A stretch of 64,000 nt of DNA from Corinectria fuckeliana (GCA_019137255.1 WPDH01000280.1:124001-188000), one strand, 5' to 3'; positions 1-11,824 are shown, counted from the stretch's first letter. Notes: generated from the sequence alone by a model not told the origin. A program made the numbers and translations.

Positions 1-523
1 AGCGGCGGGAAATGGTGGTGGTCTGATCCCTAGCACTTACATATCGGGCATTGACCAGTACAAAGTCATGATACAATTACACATACCTCTTTTATACTCT
101 TAGTTAATGGTTAAGCATTCTAGTTAGAATATCAGTCTATGCATCACCATTTATAACTACGGATAGTCTTCATCTGTTGGCAGTCTTTGTTCGTTGGGTT
201 CGTCTGTTATGCACTGTAGTGGAATGCGACGGTGGCCTACTCAGCTCTACTGCAACTTTGTTCACAATCCAATGCAAATCAAAGGAAGCAGCGTGAAAAG
301 CACAAAGGATTGACTAATGGCGTAATTAAGTCATCTATTCTACGGGTGGTTCCCAAGAGTGAAGGCATCTAATTCTTTACTTGATACGATGCAGTGCTAA
401 GCAAAGTCCGCATTTCCACCGCTTTCCTAATCTGGCAATTTCTAGCGTCAAGTTGTCCTGTCGCGACTCGGAGATTACACGACAGAAACTTGCCTCTTCT
501 CTTGACAATTAAAGTCACCTGCA
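1..523. other. Left-edge intergenic DNA
   Basis: No convincing coding region was seen. Short open frames on both strands lack family resemblance. The last 100 bases would be the 5' leader and promoter of the Myb/SANT-like gene that starts at 524. Confidence 0.5.
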
Positions 524-1285
524 ATGCCAACCCAACGACAAGACGAACCCGCTCCGATGGCACCACGAAGCCCGACGCAGACCGACGTACCTCCCGACGC
601 GACCGGGACCTCGTCGTCTTCACAGCCCGACGATGCTACGCCGCCGACGTGGAACATGACCACCACCGACCTATTCCTCCAGCTTCTCCGGGAGGCTCGC
701 AACGAGGACAGGCTACGGCCGTACCACCACCCCGACCTGGGTCCGATCATGGAGCCGATACTGCCGCAGCTCCGCGAGGCGTTCCCCGGGATGCACTGGA
801 CCGTCGCCGAGCTGATCGACCGCTACAAGACCCTGCTGGCCTTGTACAAGCCGTTCGAGTGGATGAACCAGCTGAAGGGCACCCAGTTCGACTACGAGAC
901 CGGCATGTTCGCTGCTCTCCCGAAGCATTGGCGCGCGTACAGGAAGCGCTGGGGCGAGGAGGCCATGTGGCTTGAGACGCAGGGGTTCCAGAACGCAGCG
1001 ATGTATCGAGTGAAATTCGTGACAACTACGGCATGGGATATTCATGATAACCCGCTGGCGGACAAAACATCGCACATCAATGACGCCCCATCCTTCCCAA
1101 GTCTATATATATTATGCATTCTTTTTCCCTACACAGCCTCCAACATAGCAATGTTGCTCGTCTCACCAATCGCCCTCTTCAAAACCAGAACAAGCTCATC
1201 CAGCGTCGCAAGCATCTGCAGCAGCGCGTTCAAAATGACCATGTACCTCCTCGAGCTCTCGTCATCGAGGTTGTCCTTGTGGTAG
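524..1285 (+). CDS. Myb/SANT-like domain protein (hypothetical)
   Basis: Function unknown; it may bind DNA. Residues 1-45 are a Pro/Thr/Ser-rich disordered leader. Residues about 48-150 resemble the Myb/SANT-like domain (Myb_DNA-bind_3), a helical fold common in fungal and plant proteins of transposon ancestry. The segment with WTVAELIDRY, a central aromatic/Lys stretch, FDYETG and a Trp near HWRAY matches the domain's usual 'aligned Trp plus GF/W-D-x-ETG' pattern. The last 80 residues are low in information and overlap the 3' end of the convergent transporter gene, so the true C-terminus may lie near 1010, through an unrecognised intron or an earlier end. Start chosen at the first ATG before the disordered leader. 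Confidence 0.5.
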   Translation: MPTQRQDEPAPMAPRSPTQTDVPPDATGTSSSSQPDDATPPTWNMTTTDLFLQLLREARNEDRLRPYHHPDLGPIMEPILPQLREAFPGMHWTVAELIDRYKTLLALYKPFEWMNQLKGTQFDYETGMFAALPKHWRAYRKRWGEEAMWLETQGFQNAAMYRVKFVTTTAWDIHDNPLADKTSHINDAPSFPSLYILCILFPYTASNIAMLLVSPIALFKTRTSSSSVASICSSAFKMTMYLLELSSSRLSLW

Positions 1286-4200
1286 AGGTGCTTGGTCCCG
1301 CGGACTCCCTCGTGAACCTGCTGCTTCGCAGCCACTATTGCCTTGGCGAACAAGGGCGTCGGCAACACAGCCGGGAGCGGGTCGCCGCTCTTGAGCGCCT
1401 GCTGCACCAGCGAGAGCACTGCCATGAGCTCGGCGATGAGGCTTTCCCTGACGGCGCCGGTGGATGGGATGATCCACGCCCGCTGCTGCTCCGACAGCCG
1501 AGCGACGTAGAGAAGTAGCTGGGTGACGGCTTGGTTCAGGTGCATGCAAAGCTGGCAGACCTGGCTGAGCGTGTCCGAGTCAAAGTTGGACGACGAGAAC
1601 TCAAACACGGTCAACTTGATGGGCCCTGAGATGGCCGAGAGGACCTCGCCGACCGCCAGGGCCTCTTCCTCGGCGAGCTCGCGCAGATCAGGCGCAGGGT
1701 CCCTCCAGTTGGAGGCGAAGAGGGCATACCGGTCGCGGACGCTGACAAGGCTGTCGGCGAGGATGTGGCGGTAGTGCCGGTTCGCAGAGGGCGGCTTCGG
1801 GAGGAAGTTGACGATGAGGGCTCCGCCGAAGCCCACGAAGACGAGCACGACGCGCCTCCAGAAGATCTGGTAGCCCACGCCGGGGTTGCCGTAGGCCGGG
1901 TTGTGCGTATCGATCCAGCTGTAGGCGACGACGAGATAGGCCGTGGCGGCCATCATCAGGCCGGCGGCCATCCAGGCCGGCGAGCTGAAGAGACGCCACC
2001 ACATGAAGACGACGATGACAACGGCCATGATGGCGGCCTCGCCGTAGGGACTCCCGGGGCCGTTGCCCGCTCCGATGTACCAGGCCGCCATGCCCACGAC
2101 GCCGCCGATGACGGTCCCGATGGCGCGGACGACGATGCCGTACACGAGGTCGGCCGTGTACGGGACGAGCGACAGCTGCGCCATGATGACGGCCCACATG
2201 CCCTTCTCGCGGTAGTAGAAGCCCGCGCTGGACGGGACGACGCCCGGGATCGAGAGGGCGAGCGAGACGACCACCATGCGCAGCGCGAAGATGCCCTCGG
2301 CGCTCCCGAGCCAACGCGTCGTGCTCAGCAGCACCTGGCCGTATCGGTTCCTCTTGCGGCTGTTTGGGGTTCGCATCGAGGCCAGTTCGACTCGCGCCGA
2401 CTTGGCGCTGGGGTCTGCCTTTTCTACCTTGGAACGCTTCGGCAGGCGAGCCGTCGAAGTGGTCGTGGAGATGCGTGAGATGGTCGTGTCGCCGAGATCC
2501 GCACCCGGTATTTCGTTCTCCGACGAGTCTGATTCGGAGAGCCACCCGAACAGGGACATCAACCGGGTAGGCAGCCAGAGCCGCAGACTGGTTCGAGTCT
2601 CCTCCAACTCGACAACCCTCGTGAGTAGAAGCTCCAGCGCATCTGCCAGCTGCGAAAGTCGCTCCTTGATGAGGAGTCCTAGCATGAGGCCCGTCAGCGA
2701 TGGGGCCGAGGCGGTGCCGGCACCCAGGAGCCCTTCATCGTTGAAGACGTGACGATCCGTCTCGAGAAGGTAGTGCGAAGTGGACGCGGCGAATGCGTCG
2801 CGGTGCTCTCGTAGCTGCTCGAGTGCGGCCGTATGCCTCTGGAACATTTCTTCGTAGCCAACTGACTTCTTCAAAGCATTGGAGCGCTGCAGAGCCTCGC
2901 TGACAGCGTTTATCGACTCTTTACAAGCTTCAACTAGGTCCTCGGCGGGCCTTGAAAGCGCCTGGAGGCTTTTCTTGACCTCCTCGACTCTCTCTGGGTG
3001 GTGTGCCCTCACGTGGAAGTCGACTGCGCGGTTGATCTGGTGCTGTCCTGGTCCGACGGCTCTCTGGCGGCCGTCGACGTCTTCGTCCGTGGCTTGTACA
3101 ATGTCCAACGCTCGCTTGGTCCTACTCCTGGCTGCTTCCTTTTGCTTGTGGATATCGATCAGGCCGATAAACGCAATGAGGACCCGTCGAATAGGCCTGT
3201 TGAGGGTGGCTAGATCATCGGCACTCCATCGCCCGACAGAGAAGTCAATGGGAATGAAGTTGGCGATTGGCTCCAACTGCTTGTATGTTGTCAGGACCTT
3301 TTGCTTGGTCCCCGTCAACATGTCCATGCTCATGCTCAAGCTAGGGTGCTTAAGCCCAAGCAGACAGGCATCGAGGAAGGTCGACGTCGGGGCGAGGAGG
3401 TTTCGCATGCCGTCGAGGGCTTCCGACGATGAAGACGTCGGGAAGATGAAGACGTTGCAGACAATGGCGATGCCCTCTGCGATGGCGCAGGGCAAGACCA
3501 ACACCTTTCCAATGGTTCCCCGAAAGGTGGGTAGAAGCGGTGCCTGCGTGAGGAAGATGGAGCTGACGATGCAAGCCATGATTTGCACGAGGATGAGCTT
3601 AGGCACAGCCACTCGAAGGCGAGCCTGGAATTGTCATTGAACATTCGCTGCTCTGCCGGGGGTTGCGTGGGGACTTACCACCATGTACAGGAACAGGCCC
3701 ATCATGCAGAAGTAGGTGATTGTGACTCTCGCGTCCAGCATGTACCCGTTGAGGATCTGGACCTGCGCGTACTGAGTGGGGTTGGAGGTGTTTTGCGCCA
3801 TTTGCACAAGCTCCCCGTACCGAGCCTTCATCTCTGCGTCGGGCCGGGTCGCGAGGGCGGCCTTCATGGTGATGACGCCCCATGCCCAGGCGGAGGTGAG
3901 GCCGAGAAGCACAGTGGTCGCCGTGATCAAGTGGATGAAGACGATGCCCGATGGCGGCGCGATGAACAAGACGATGCTGGACGGGGGGTGAGCAAAGAGA
4001 GTCCCGGGAAGTGAGTGAGTAGGATATCTACCATCCTAGAAACGCCGCCTGGCCGAGCACTCTGAGGGTGGGGTTGATGAAGATGAGAATCGTCATGAGC
4101 CAGACGGCCATGCAGCATCGGAACAGCTTCTTGAGGTCCTTGGCGTTGAAGTGATCGAGCCACGGCGGGAGCGTTCGACGCGCGGCCCGAGCCTGAGCCG

Positions 4201-4336
4201 CGCTGGCGAAGTAAGGGTTCTGGATCGAGTCCGGGTCCGGCGGTGGTGTTTCGTCAGGGTCGTTCTGCGGCTTCTCGTTGCTGGAGTCATTGTCGTTCCC
4301 GCCGAGGGGAGGAGTTTCTCGGTCCGAGGCCGACAT
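1129..4336 (-). CDS. Aromatic-acid-exporter-like integral membrane protein (FUSC/ArAE_2, DUF2421; brefeldin A sensitivity-related)
   Basis: Likely a plasma-membrane efflux protein of about 1,032 aa, built from three exons: 4336-4032, 3976-3679 and 3624-1129. The introns (55 and 54 bp) have GTAGAT/CAG and GTAAGT/CAG ends and join codons cleanly. The N-terminal part holds a short acidic head, then several membrane segments (for example IVFIHLITATTVLLGLTSAW and LILVQIMACIVSSIFL) typical of ArAE_2_N. A central charged loop of about 350 residues follows. A second membrane block (YREKGMWAVIMAQLSLVPYT onward) corresponds to the FUSC domain, and the C-terminal helical part fits ArAE_2/DUF2421. This duplicated layout is normal for the fungal family. 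Substrate unknown. It is separate from the polyketide cluster by distance and lacks the cluster promoter motif. Confidence 0.85.
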
Positions 4337-4906
4337 GGTTGGGCGGGATGAGCTTGACGTGTGTTGTTGTAGGAGCCAAGTTTTTACTTTGTTTACGTAT
4401 CTCGTAGCTGACGGGAATGAGATCGACAGATGACAAAGTTTGCCAACGCGCTCGGTTCGCTCGGTCTAATCTAATCTATCTAGTACCCAATCTACCTAGA
4501 CGAGGGGGGGGAGCCCCGGTTGGTTGGGTGCGTACTAACTAAGTGTCTAGTGGCAGTCCATGAGGAATGATTGCTGCGTCTTTTCTAGCTTGTGCTACGT
4601 TGGGGGATGGACCAAAGTCCAGCGGATGAACACGACGCATGTAGACTATCTAGATGCCAGGCGAGGATTGCCCGGAGCGTGCAAGGCTTCCGTGCTTCCC
4701 TACCCATACACGTACATAATGGTGGGTGGGTGTGGTGGACCGACCCAGGTATCCCCTGTCCTGCTTGCCAGGCCGCTGGGGTATAAATGTTAATTGAAGG
4801 CTATAATTAGGCTACGGATGTGATTGCATCGAGCCACATGTCGTATTCCAGCTTGTCTCGCAGCATTCTTCTCGGTAACATCTCTAGTCGCCCATGTATC
4901 TTCTTC
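4337..4906. other. Intergenic region upstream of the membrane protein gene
   Basis: This is the promoter side of the 4336 start. It contains a G-rich run near 4505 and short repeats of TCTA/CTAA type around 4460-4500, but no gene I can support. Confidence 0.4.
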
Positions 4907-7336
4907 TCAGTCGGACTCGTCACTCCCATCGCTCCCGTAATCCTCGCATTCGTCCTCTTCGCACCCATTGTAATAATGCTCATAGTTTCCATCTTGCTCT
5001 TCGTCTTCATCCTCCACCCGGCTGCCAAACACTTCATGTTCATGACCCCAGTTCACATGCCTATACACGTCTACTTCCTCTATGCCACCAGACTGGACGT
5101 CATAGTGCATGTTGCCGTGGTCGGACGTTCCATTGTGGTGATTCTAGTCCACATGCCAATTGGTATTGGCCTCCCCTGGGCCGTCGGGTCCAAGTCCATA
5201 ATGTGTGATGGGATAGTCTCCTTCGCAAGTGCTGTTGTCGCTCTCATCGTTTTCGTCGCCATCGAAATGGTTGACCATGGCGTTCTGATGGTGCATGTCG
5301 ATTTGCCAATTGTTGTTTTCCTCTCTAGGATGGTGCGCGATGCTGCTGTCTTCGTCCCAGCTGTTGCTGTGATCTTCTTCCCAGTTGCTGATATGTCTTT
5401 CGTAATTCTCGACGGCCTCGGCATTGTTAGCCATTTCGTTCTGGTAATACATATCCAGAGGCCCATTGCTGATTTCCTCGCTGGGATGGTCTGCGATACT
5501 GTTGACCTCTTCCCCGCTGCTGCTGTCGCCTTCGTGATTCTCGTTGGCCTCGCCATGGGTATACGTGTCATTTTGCCTGTTCACATCAAAATGCCAGTTG
5601 TTGTTTTGCTCGCCGACGTCGTCAAACTCACTGCCATAGTGAGAATTAACTTCGCTTTCCCAGTCGCTGCTTTCACTTTGTTAATTCTCGCCCGCCCCGA
5701 TTTGGTCATGCTCACTACCTACGTCAAGATGAGAGAAATCTTCGGGCCAGTTATGTTCCGACAAGCAGCCTGTTGGCTCAATAACTTCACACTCGCTACT
5801 CTCTTCCCCGTTACTCTCTTCCTCGGCAACAGTTATTCCGCTCGTTTGCGGTGGCTCAATGGGCAGGAATATTGGTGGCCATTGGGGTAGAGCAGTAATC
5901 TCTACCTCAACTTGAGAGACAGGCTGGGACTCGTCCAAGACGGGGTGGGATTTTTCCGGTTTGCGTTGTTCTCCTTGAGTCGTTCCATGGTTGCCTTTGA
6001 TCTGACCCATGCAGTTATTCATCCTATGTTTCGGCTCTCCACGACTGACTCCCGCCTTGGACAACCGTGCGTTTTTCGGCGAGGGGAAGCCGCTATTACG
6101 ACTTCGTGACAGTGGGCTCGCCAACTCTTTCCGCGGAGCACTGGGCTTCTCGAGCTTTCTCTTGTCTTTAGGCTTTGTAACCCCCAAGTCTTTTGGCGGC
6201 GATTTCTCCCCACGCTTGGGACTGGTCTGAGATGTCTTGGCTGGGGCATTACCGGTTGAACGGCTAGAGGCAGGCTTTGGTGCCTTGTTGTTTCCTAGCG
6301 GAGGTGCACGTGTTACCCCGGTTCCATGAAGAGCTTTAGTCTTAGTGTTCGGGGGAATCTTCTCCTTGGCCGTAGTGCTGATAGATCTCTACTGGTCTAC
6401 TTTACCCTTCGCAGGTTTGTCTGCACCTCCCTTTGCAGGGCCTCGAGGAGACTTGTTGGATGAACTATTCAGGAGAGATTTGAAAAATGGAGAGGAAGTA
6501 AAGCAGTCTTGCTGCTGGCCTCCAGTCCGAGGCTCGCGTCCCAGAAACGACAAGAGGCTGCAAGTTGCGGACGACCCCAGACCAGACAGCAACTCCTTAT
6601 CATTCATGGGACCATCCTTTCCTACCAACTGTTTGAGGGAGAGGCATGATCGAGACGCTGTGTGGGACCTGAGCGTCTCAGCCCGGCGCACATAGTCCGA
6701 TAGAGCTGGCGTCTGAATTGGGCCGTCGAAGGGAATCGCGTCGTGCTGGCACCAGCTCTTCGTCTCTTGGAGAGGTTTAGAACCGGCCAAGGGTTTCCTC
6801 TTTGAGTTCTTTGGAAGTAGCGAAGAAGGCGGGGAGACACCTTGTGGCAACAACTTCCCCTGAGACTCAGGAAGCAAGGCAGCCGACAGCGTGGCATCGG
6901 CTTTGATGGATTTGCTCTTGGTACTCTTTTGAAAAACAACAGGTTGACACAGGCCTTCTGAAGACTGCTGGTGCTTCTCTCCGTGAGATACTACAGGATA
7001 GCACTTCACATTGCTAACAGGCAGTGATCCAGTTTCGGCGGTCCTCGTGGTAGAAGACGTCGTTTTCATTGCCGACAGTGAGTGAGATTTTGTCTGCTGT
7101 GGCGCTGGAGTCACTTCTACCTTGTTCTTGCCAAGGAGACCTGTTCCGTTCGTAGTAATTGCGGGGGCGGGGGAGTACCCTTTGCTCCTTTGGCTGGGAT
7201 TTGCGACCGGTCGAGCCGTACCAGTTGTCTTATGAACAACAGCACCACCAGCAGGCGTGAGCGTCACTGTGGGAGAAAAGGTCTTGAATCCACGGCCTGG
7301 CCTAGGGAGCTGTGGCAGGAATCCGACTCCCTTCAA
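4907..7336 (-). pseudogene. Disordered acidic repeat protein, one frame broken by three stops
   Basis: One minus-strand frame runs 2,430 bases from the ATG at 7336 to the stop at 4909-4907. It is interrupted only by TAG at 6391-6389, TAA at 5683-5681 and TAG at 5146-5144. The first 315 codons are Ser/Thr/Lys/Pro-rich and basic. The last 270 codons are Asn/Asp/Glu/His-rich with imperfect repeats of about 35-40 residues, seen in the units around ADHPSEE...DMYYQNEM, AHHPREE...DMHHQNAM and the NTNWHVD unit. No family recognised. The conserved frame across the stops suggests a recently inactivated gene; introns hiding the stops are possible, but I found no good GT-AG pair at the first one. The opposite strand is open for 356 codons (4820-5890) in codon register, which is expected from complementing Asn/Asp/Glu/His codons. 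Confidence 0.45.
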
Positions 7337-8050
7337 TCCGATTTCTTGGCAGATTAAGGCTGCTGATAAACAGTTTAGGGCGCGGTATTTATTAGTTGGA
7401 ATGAATCTGTTGGCTGTATTTATTAAGTCTATTTCACTTATTTCTTACTTATGTTATCGATACGTGTGTTTTGAGATTGTCTTTAAGGAAGCTAGTCTGG
7501 CTTGTCAGCTTGATGGGAGATGGCTTTTATAACTATTATATTGGCTGGATAAGCTTTTCTCGCAAGCTATCAGAGTTAGGGAGGGAGGTCTATTCTGAAG
7601 GTGTGCCTTAATATCTAAGATCAATGTTTTATAAATTGACTATTATTAAGAAACGGATCTTGTGCTGTATGGTACTGCATATAGCACCTTACAGGGTTTC
7701 TACTATTATCGTATATTATTCCCCATATTGCTTTCTTTATGTAAGAATATATTAAAGAAGGCATATTTAAAACCAAATAATAGAGGATTTATAGCTTGCA
7801 GTATAGCTCGGTCTATTAACTTACAACTACATTCATCCAGGCTTATACCTTTAGACTTATCGCAAATACTATCGCGTGCTCCACTGGGTATAATGTCTGA
7901 CTTTGGCTGTCTTAGCGGACGCTGCTTCTTAAATTGTTTTAGTTCTACCCTACAGATCCAAATCAGTCCAAAACTGTTCGAAAATGCATGAAAATGCATG
8001 AACTCCATAGCTCATTTGTGAAACCCCTGCTGCCCCTCGGTGTACCGTTC
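7337..8050. other. AT-rich relic block without a gene
   Basis: Base composition drops sharply compared with the flanking genes, and runs of TATTA/TTTATA abound. Short frames exist (for example 8008-7706 on the minus strand) but match nothing I recognise. A doubled AAAATGCATG lies at about 7981-8000. It looks like a decayed repeat element. Confidence 0.4.
7757..7782 (+). repeat. 26-bp sequence shared with 14227-14252
   Basis: An exact 26-base match, beginning GAAGGCATATTTAA and ending CAAATAATA, occurs here inside AT-rich relic DNA and again between the FMO and PKS genes, in the same orientation. Confidence 0.85.
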
Positions 8051-9891
8051 TTATACTCGGCTAATCTCAACAGTGACATCAAATGCAAGAATCGTCCAAG
8101 TTACCTCTCTCAACTTCTCTCCGTATATAAAGAAAACGAGAGGAAGCGGGAGAAATGCTATAGCGATAAAGCGAAGAACCAATGTCCCCCATCCTATACG
8201 CAACGCATCATACATGCTGTCTCCAGCAAAAGGCAGGAGAGCAGCAAGCAACGACATGAAAACAGTACTAGCGGCAGTGGCAGAATCAGCATGGGTTGTG
8301 AAGGTACGTGGAGCCTGCTATCTTAAAAAGTTAACTCACATTCAAATTGACGAGAATGGACTTACGAATACCATGACCATGCCGCCGGCAAGGAAGGCAG
8401 TCCCGATAATGAGAATCATATAGTGCAGCGCCTTCTCCGCCGTCCAGGCGTAGCAGAATGGTCCAACAGGGACGAAGAGAGCCGTAATGGTCATGGTTGG
8501 CAAGCGGTACTCGGGCTTTGGGGCTCCCCCGTTTCTCGCCGTCAGGCCGTTCACCAGCCGGTCCGAGAGAGTGCCGCAGATGAAGACACCGAAGATGGAC
8601 CCAATGCCGATAACGAGGTAGGTGAGCCGGAACCTCCTAGACGAGAAGCCGTACTGACGCTCGAAGACGGGCGGAAAAGTGGCGAAACAGAGATACAGGT
8701 GCGCGTAGATTGCGGCCATGTAGAGAGAATGAAGAAAGACAGCCGGCGGAGGACGAGCATCTTCATGGGCCGGACAATGGAGAACTTGAATAGTTCCCTT
8801 GGTTCCTTGACCGTGTGTAGAGCCGGGCGGAGACGCTAGTTCCCGGACTCATTGTGTAGCCGCTTCGGTTTCTTGTCGAGAATGGTATAAGCGTATGACT
8901 CGTCCATATTGAAAAGGGTCACGACTGCTACGACACCGGCCTATAGCACAGAGGGGAAGAAAAATATGAAAGCACAGGCAACTTACAACTGTCAGCCTGG
9001 TCCACCTAGAGCGAAAAAAAATAAAGACTGCTGTTCCGATAGTTACTATAATGGAGGAGGCTTAGATATCCACCAGCCAAAGGCTCAAGGGTAGGTCTCT
9101 GCAGAGGTCCCAGTATCCAGCCGGAAATGGCGAGTTCAAGCCTCTTACGCGGTGCCATGTCCGCCATCGACCCAGCGCCGATCGTCACCGGGTGTGACGC
9201 AGCAATACCAGTGAGGAGTCGGAACACGATGAGGCTGGGGAGGTGGTTGGGACGGCACAGACGAAACTGAAGACCATGAAGAGGACGTTGTAGGAGTTGT
9301 AGAAAATCAAACGGCTGTAAAGTTACGAAAAGGGGAGCTATCACGAGAGGGCCGAAGGTATAGTCGAGGTAGACTAATGTGATAAATGCCGGCAGGATGT
9401 TGTTTGACGAGCCGAATTCTTCCATGACGAGCTCAGTTGCGGGGGCGATTATGGTAGAAGCAAGAAGACTGTACTGGCGAGATGGCGAGAAAGACAAGAT
9501 ATGGAGGTACTTACGAGAGCAAGGAGATGAACGAAACGAGCGAGATGGCAGTCATGTTTTTCCCATTAGACCAGTTCATCAGGTTGGCAGGTCATCCGGT
9601 CTGTCCTATCTAAACGTCAGGGTCTCGCTCGTCAGCAAGATCAACAACTGCCTGGTCGTTATCAATTGCCGTGTCGCTGTCGGATTTATTGTCGGAATTC
9701 AAACTCTTGCCGAGGGTAACGCTGCCAGCCTCCTCGGCCTTGACAGTCGGTATCGGTTCAGACATGACGATCTCAGCAGCTGTAATGTCTTGGGGAGAAG
9801 ATACAGAAGGAGTCGTGAAACTGGGGTGCGAGTAAAGACATATGCTCTCGGCCATTAAGAAAGGACATGTCCAGACTGACTTGTTGTCCAA
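8051..9891 (-). pseudogene. Decayed MFS drug:H+ antiporter (DHA1-like)
   Basis: Pieces of a 12-TM major facilitator transporter lie in order on the minus strand but in different frames. An acidic N-terminal tail (9891-9610) ends at a stop after ERDPDV. A NWSNGKN segment and TM1 follow only after frame changes. Then come TM2-TM4 with RLLTGIAAS and APRKR (9497-9006), a loop reading SYAYTILDKKPKRL with a stop after ESGN (about 8915-8840), TM7-TM10 with FERQYGFSS and GTLSDR (8719-8342), and the last TMs (8257-8051). The order matches polyamine/drug DHA1 carriers of about 500 aa. Several indels, at about 9600-9560 and about 9310-9250 among others, cannot be explained by introns. It sits next to the cluster regulator, so it may be a lost cluster transporter. 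Confidence 0.75.
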
Positions 9892-10540
9892 GATGCTGAC
9901 GCATCGTGGTGGAACTACTCGGTGGTCGGCTCGGTGTAAACGGAGATGATCGGCCTCAAGATGTTCCTCGGAATCTCCACGACTCTTTGTCTGTATTTAT
10001 TTGTACTTCCATCTGCATTTAATTAACTGTTTCCATTTCTTTCTTCTACTTCTTCTCAAGTCGGCAATCCCAGCCCAGGTCGACCCCTTTTTACCTAGCC
10101 TATAGGGTAGATATTTCCGTGCAGGCGGTGTCTTCCACAGTAAACTCACTAACAAACAATAAGTATTCGTACTGACAAGACTTTGATCTTTCTCATGTAA
10201 CATAACTTGTCTCAGTTGGCTGTCAGCTTGGTGAAATCCTACTCAAGTCCCCTTATCTCTTCTAAGAAGCATGATGTGCTCCCCAAACCACTTTTATCCC
10301 CACCGGTCGCCTTCAGCCTCACTCGCAGGGCACAGCCAACACATAACGATATGTCTCCGAAGGATGCAGGTGCAGATAGACGACGTAATTTCCCGGCCAC
10401 CTCGTATGACTGGAGCTAGTTGCCTATTAGACTCCCTACGGGTCTCTCATATATGAGCGGCCGAGCATTTGGACAGCGTAATGCAATGCAACAGTCTTGT
10501 CATCTCAGCATCATCCCAGCTAATTGCTCTCTGCTAAAAG
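9892..10540. promoter_or_regulatory. Divergent region between MFS relic and Zn2Cys6 regulator
   Basis: This stretch holds the promoter of the regulator gene. At 9918-9941 a CTCGGTGG and a nearby CTCGGTGTAAA resemble weakened copies of the cluster motif TCGGCGGGTTT, but they lie on the MFS side. No exact motif copy was seen in front of the regulator itself. A T-rich stretch lies at about 9990-10040. Confidence 0.35.
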
Positions 10541-11824
10541 ATGAATTGCCCGCGGTCCAGCAATAACAACGCGCCTACGCAGAACCGACTGGCCTGTGAC
10601 CGCTGCCATGCTCGCAAGCTGCGCTGTCTGCGAGCCCCAGAGACATCCACGGCACGGTGCTCCCGCTGCATCAACGGCGGTTACGCCTGTACATATAGCC
10701 CGCCGATGAAGTGCGGACGGCCCAGAAAAGCGTCTTTGGTCGTGGAGAGCAGCAGCAGTCGCGGCCAGGGAGGAGGGAGGGATGTGCCCTCGGGGGAACC
10801 GTCTCATGCCTCCGGTCCCCGCAACGACGGTATCACATACAGCATCACCCCTCCGTTTCCAGACCTGTCACAGCTGGATGCGGCCAACGACCTGATGAAC
10901 ATTACGCCCGGCTCCGACTTTCTCTGCCACATGGACTCCTCGCTGGCCTTGACGCAGTCCGCCGCTGCGAACAGCACCTGGTGGCTGGATTCACTGATGC
11001 ACAACGAGCAGCTGACAATCCCCGACCGAAACTCGGAGACATCGTGGGACGACAGCAGCGGAGAGGCCACTGGAGGCCAAGCGTTGGAGAGTCCAGCGTC
11101 CAGCCTGCCGGAGCCGATGCCCCCGACCGAGTCTGACGCCAGCGACGGCATCTCCGATGTGGTGCAGACGCTGTGCCGGTTGCAGCAGGAATTGGTACAG
11201 TTGAGACGGCCCTCGCGAGGTGACGGCGACAAGCCAGGCACAATGTCACCGGAACAACCGTCGTTGAACCCCGTGGATGCCGTGCTCCGGCCGGGCCAAG
11301 AGCTGGTGGACACGGTGCGGCGACTCCTGGACGAGTGTGCCAAAGACGCGGCATCGGGGCAAACGCTTCTGCCTCTAGTCTTCACTCCCTTGTCCCTGCT
11401 GCTGTCCATATACGGCGATATGCTGCGCGAGGTCACCACAAGCGAGCCTCGCAGTTCCCAACACGCAAGCCAACGAAACGGCGGCGCACATCGACAGCAG
11501 CAGCGCCGGAGCCTCGCCATGCCACCCTCGCCGGCATCGGCATCGGGATCCGCTGCCTCTCATCGGCCCTCGACGCTCATCCCGGCAAAGCTCAACTTGT
11601 CACTGGGAGACATGAGCCTCGACCGGCCCCTGCAGCTGATCATCGTGAGCACGGTAATCAAGCACCACCTGTCTCAGCTGGAGCGTGCCCTGCATAGCTA
11701 TGGCAAATTTCACATGCATGAATGCGACGTCGGCGCCTTTGACGGGTTTCTGCTCTCAGCCCTAGCGGAACTGGGGACATACACGAGGCTCCTGCTTTCA
11801 GAAACGTCCAGGATTGTACACTAG
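10541..11824 (+). CDS. Zn(II)2Cys6 cluster transcription factor (AflR-like architecture)
   Basis: Probable pathway-specific activator of the adjacent polyketide cluster; 427 aa, single exon. Residues 19-46 form the binuclear zinc cluster: CDRCHARKLRC, then CSRCINGGYAC (spacing C-x2-C-x6-C-x9-C-x2-C-x6-C), followed by a basic GRPRK linker. The middle is Ser/Pro-rich and disordered, with an LCRLQQELVQLRR stretch at about 210 that could form a short coiled coil. The C-terminal 150 residues are helical (VFTPLSLLLSIYGDML, LQLIIVSTVIKHHLSQLERAL), like the C-terminal domain of aflatoxin-type regulators. Proteins of this family usually bind CGG-containing DNA, and repeated TCGGCGGGTTT elements in the cluster promoters are candidate targets. 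The ATG at 10541 gives the expected short N-terminus before the first Cys. Confidence 0.9.
   Translation: MNCPRSSNNNAPTQNRLACDRCHARKLRCLRAPETSTARCSRCINGGYACTYSPPMKCGRPRKASLVVESSSSRGQGGGRDVPSGEPSHASGPRNDGITYSITPPFPDLSQLDAANDLMNITPGSDFLCHMDSSLALTQSAAANSTWWLDSLMHNEQLTIPDRNSETSWDDSSGEATGGQALESPASSLPEPMPPTESDASDGISDVVQTLCRLQQELVQLRRPSRGDGDKPGTMSPEQPSLNPVDAVLRPGQELVDTVRRLLDECAKDAASGQTLLPLVFTPLSLLLSIYGDMLREVTTSEPRSSQHASQRNGGAHRQQQRRSLAMPPSPASASGSAASHRPSTLIPAKLNLSLGDMSLDRPLQLIIVSTVIKHHLSQLERALHSYGKFHMHECDVGAFDGFLLSALAELGTYTRLLLSETSRIVH

Noticed and set aside
1688..2545. 285-codon minus-strand Arg/His-rich frame
   Set aside because: Alternate frame of the membrane protein's large exon; extreme composition and no domain.
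4820..5890. 356-codon hydrophobic plus-strand ORF as a membrane protein
   Set aside because: In-register complement of an Asn/Asp/Glu/His-rich repeat region; Val/Phe/Met/Leu are forced by complementing those codons. Kept only as a finding.
7706..8008. 100-codon minus-strand ORF as a transposase remnant
   Set aside because: AT-rich block suggests a relic, but no transposase motif (DDE, HTH) or terminal inverted repeat is visible.
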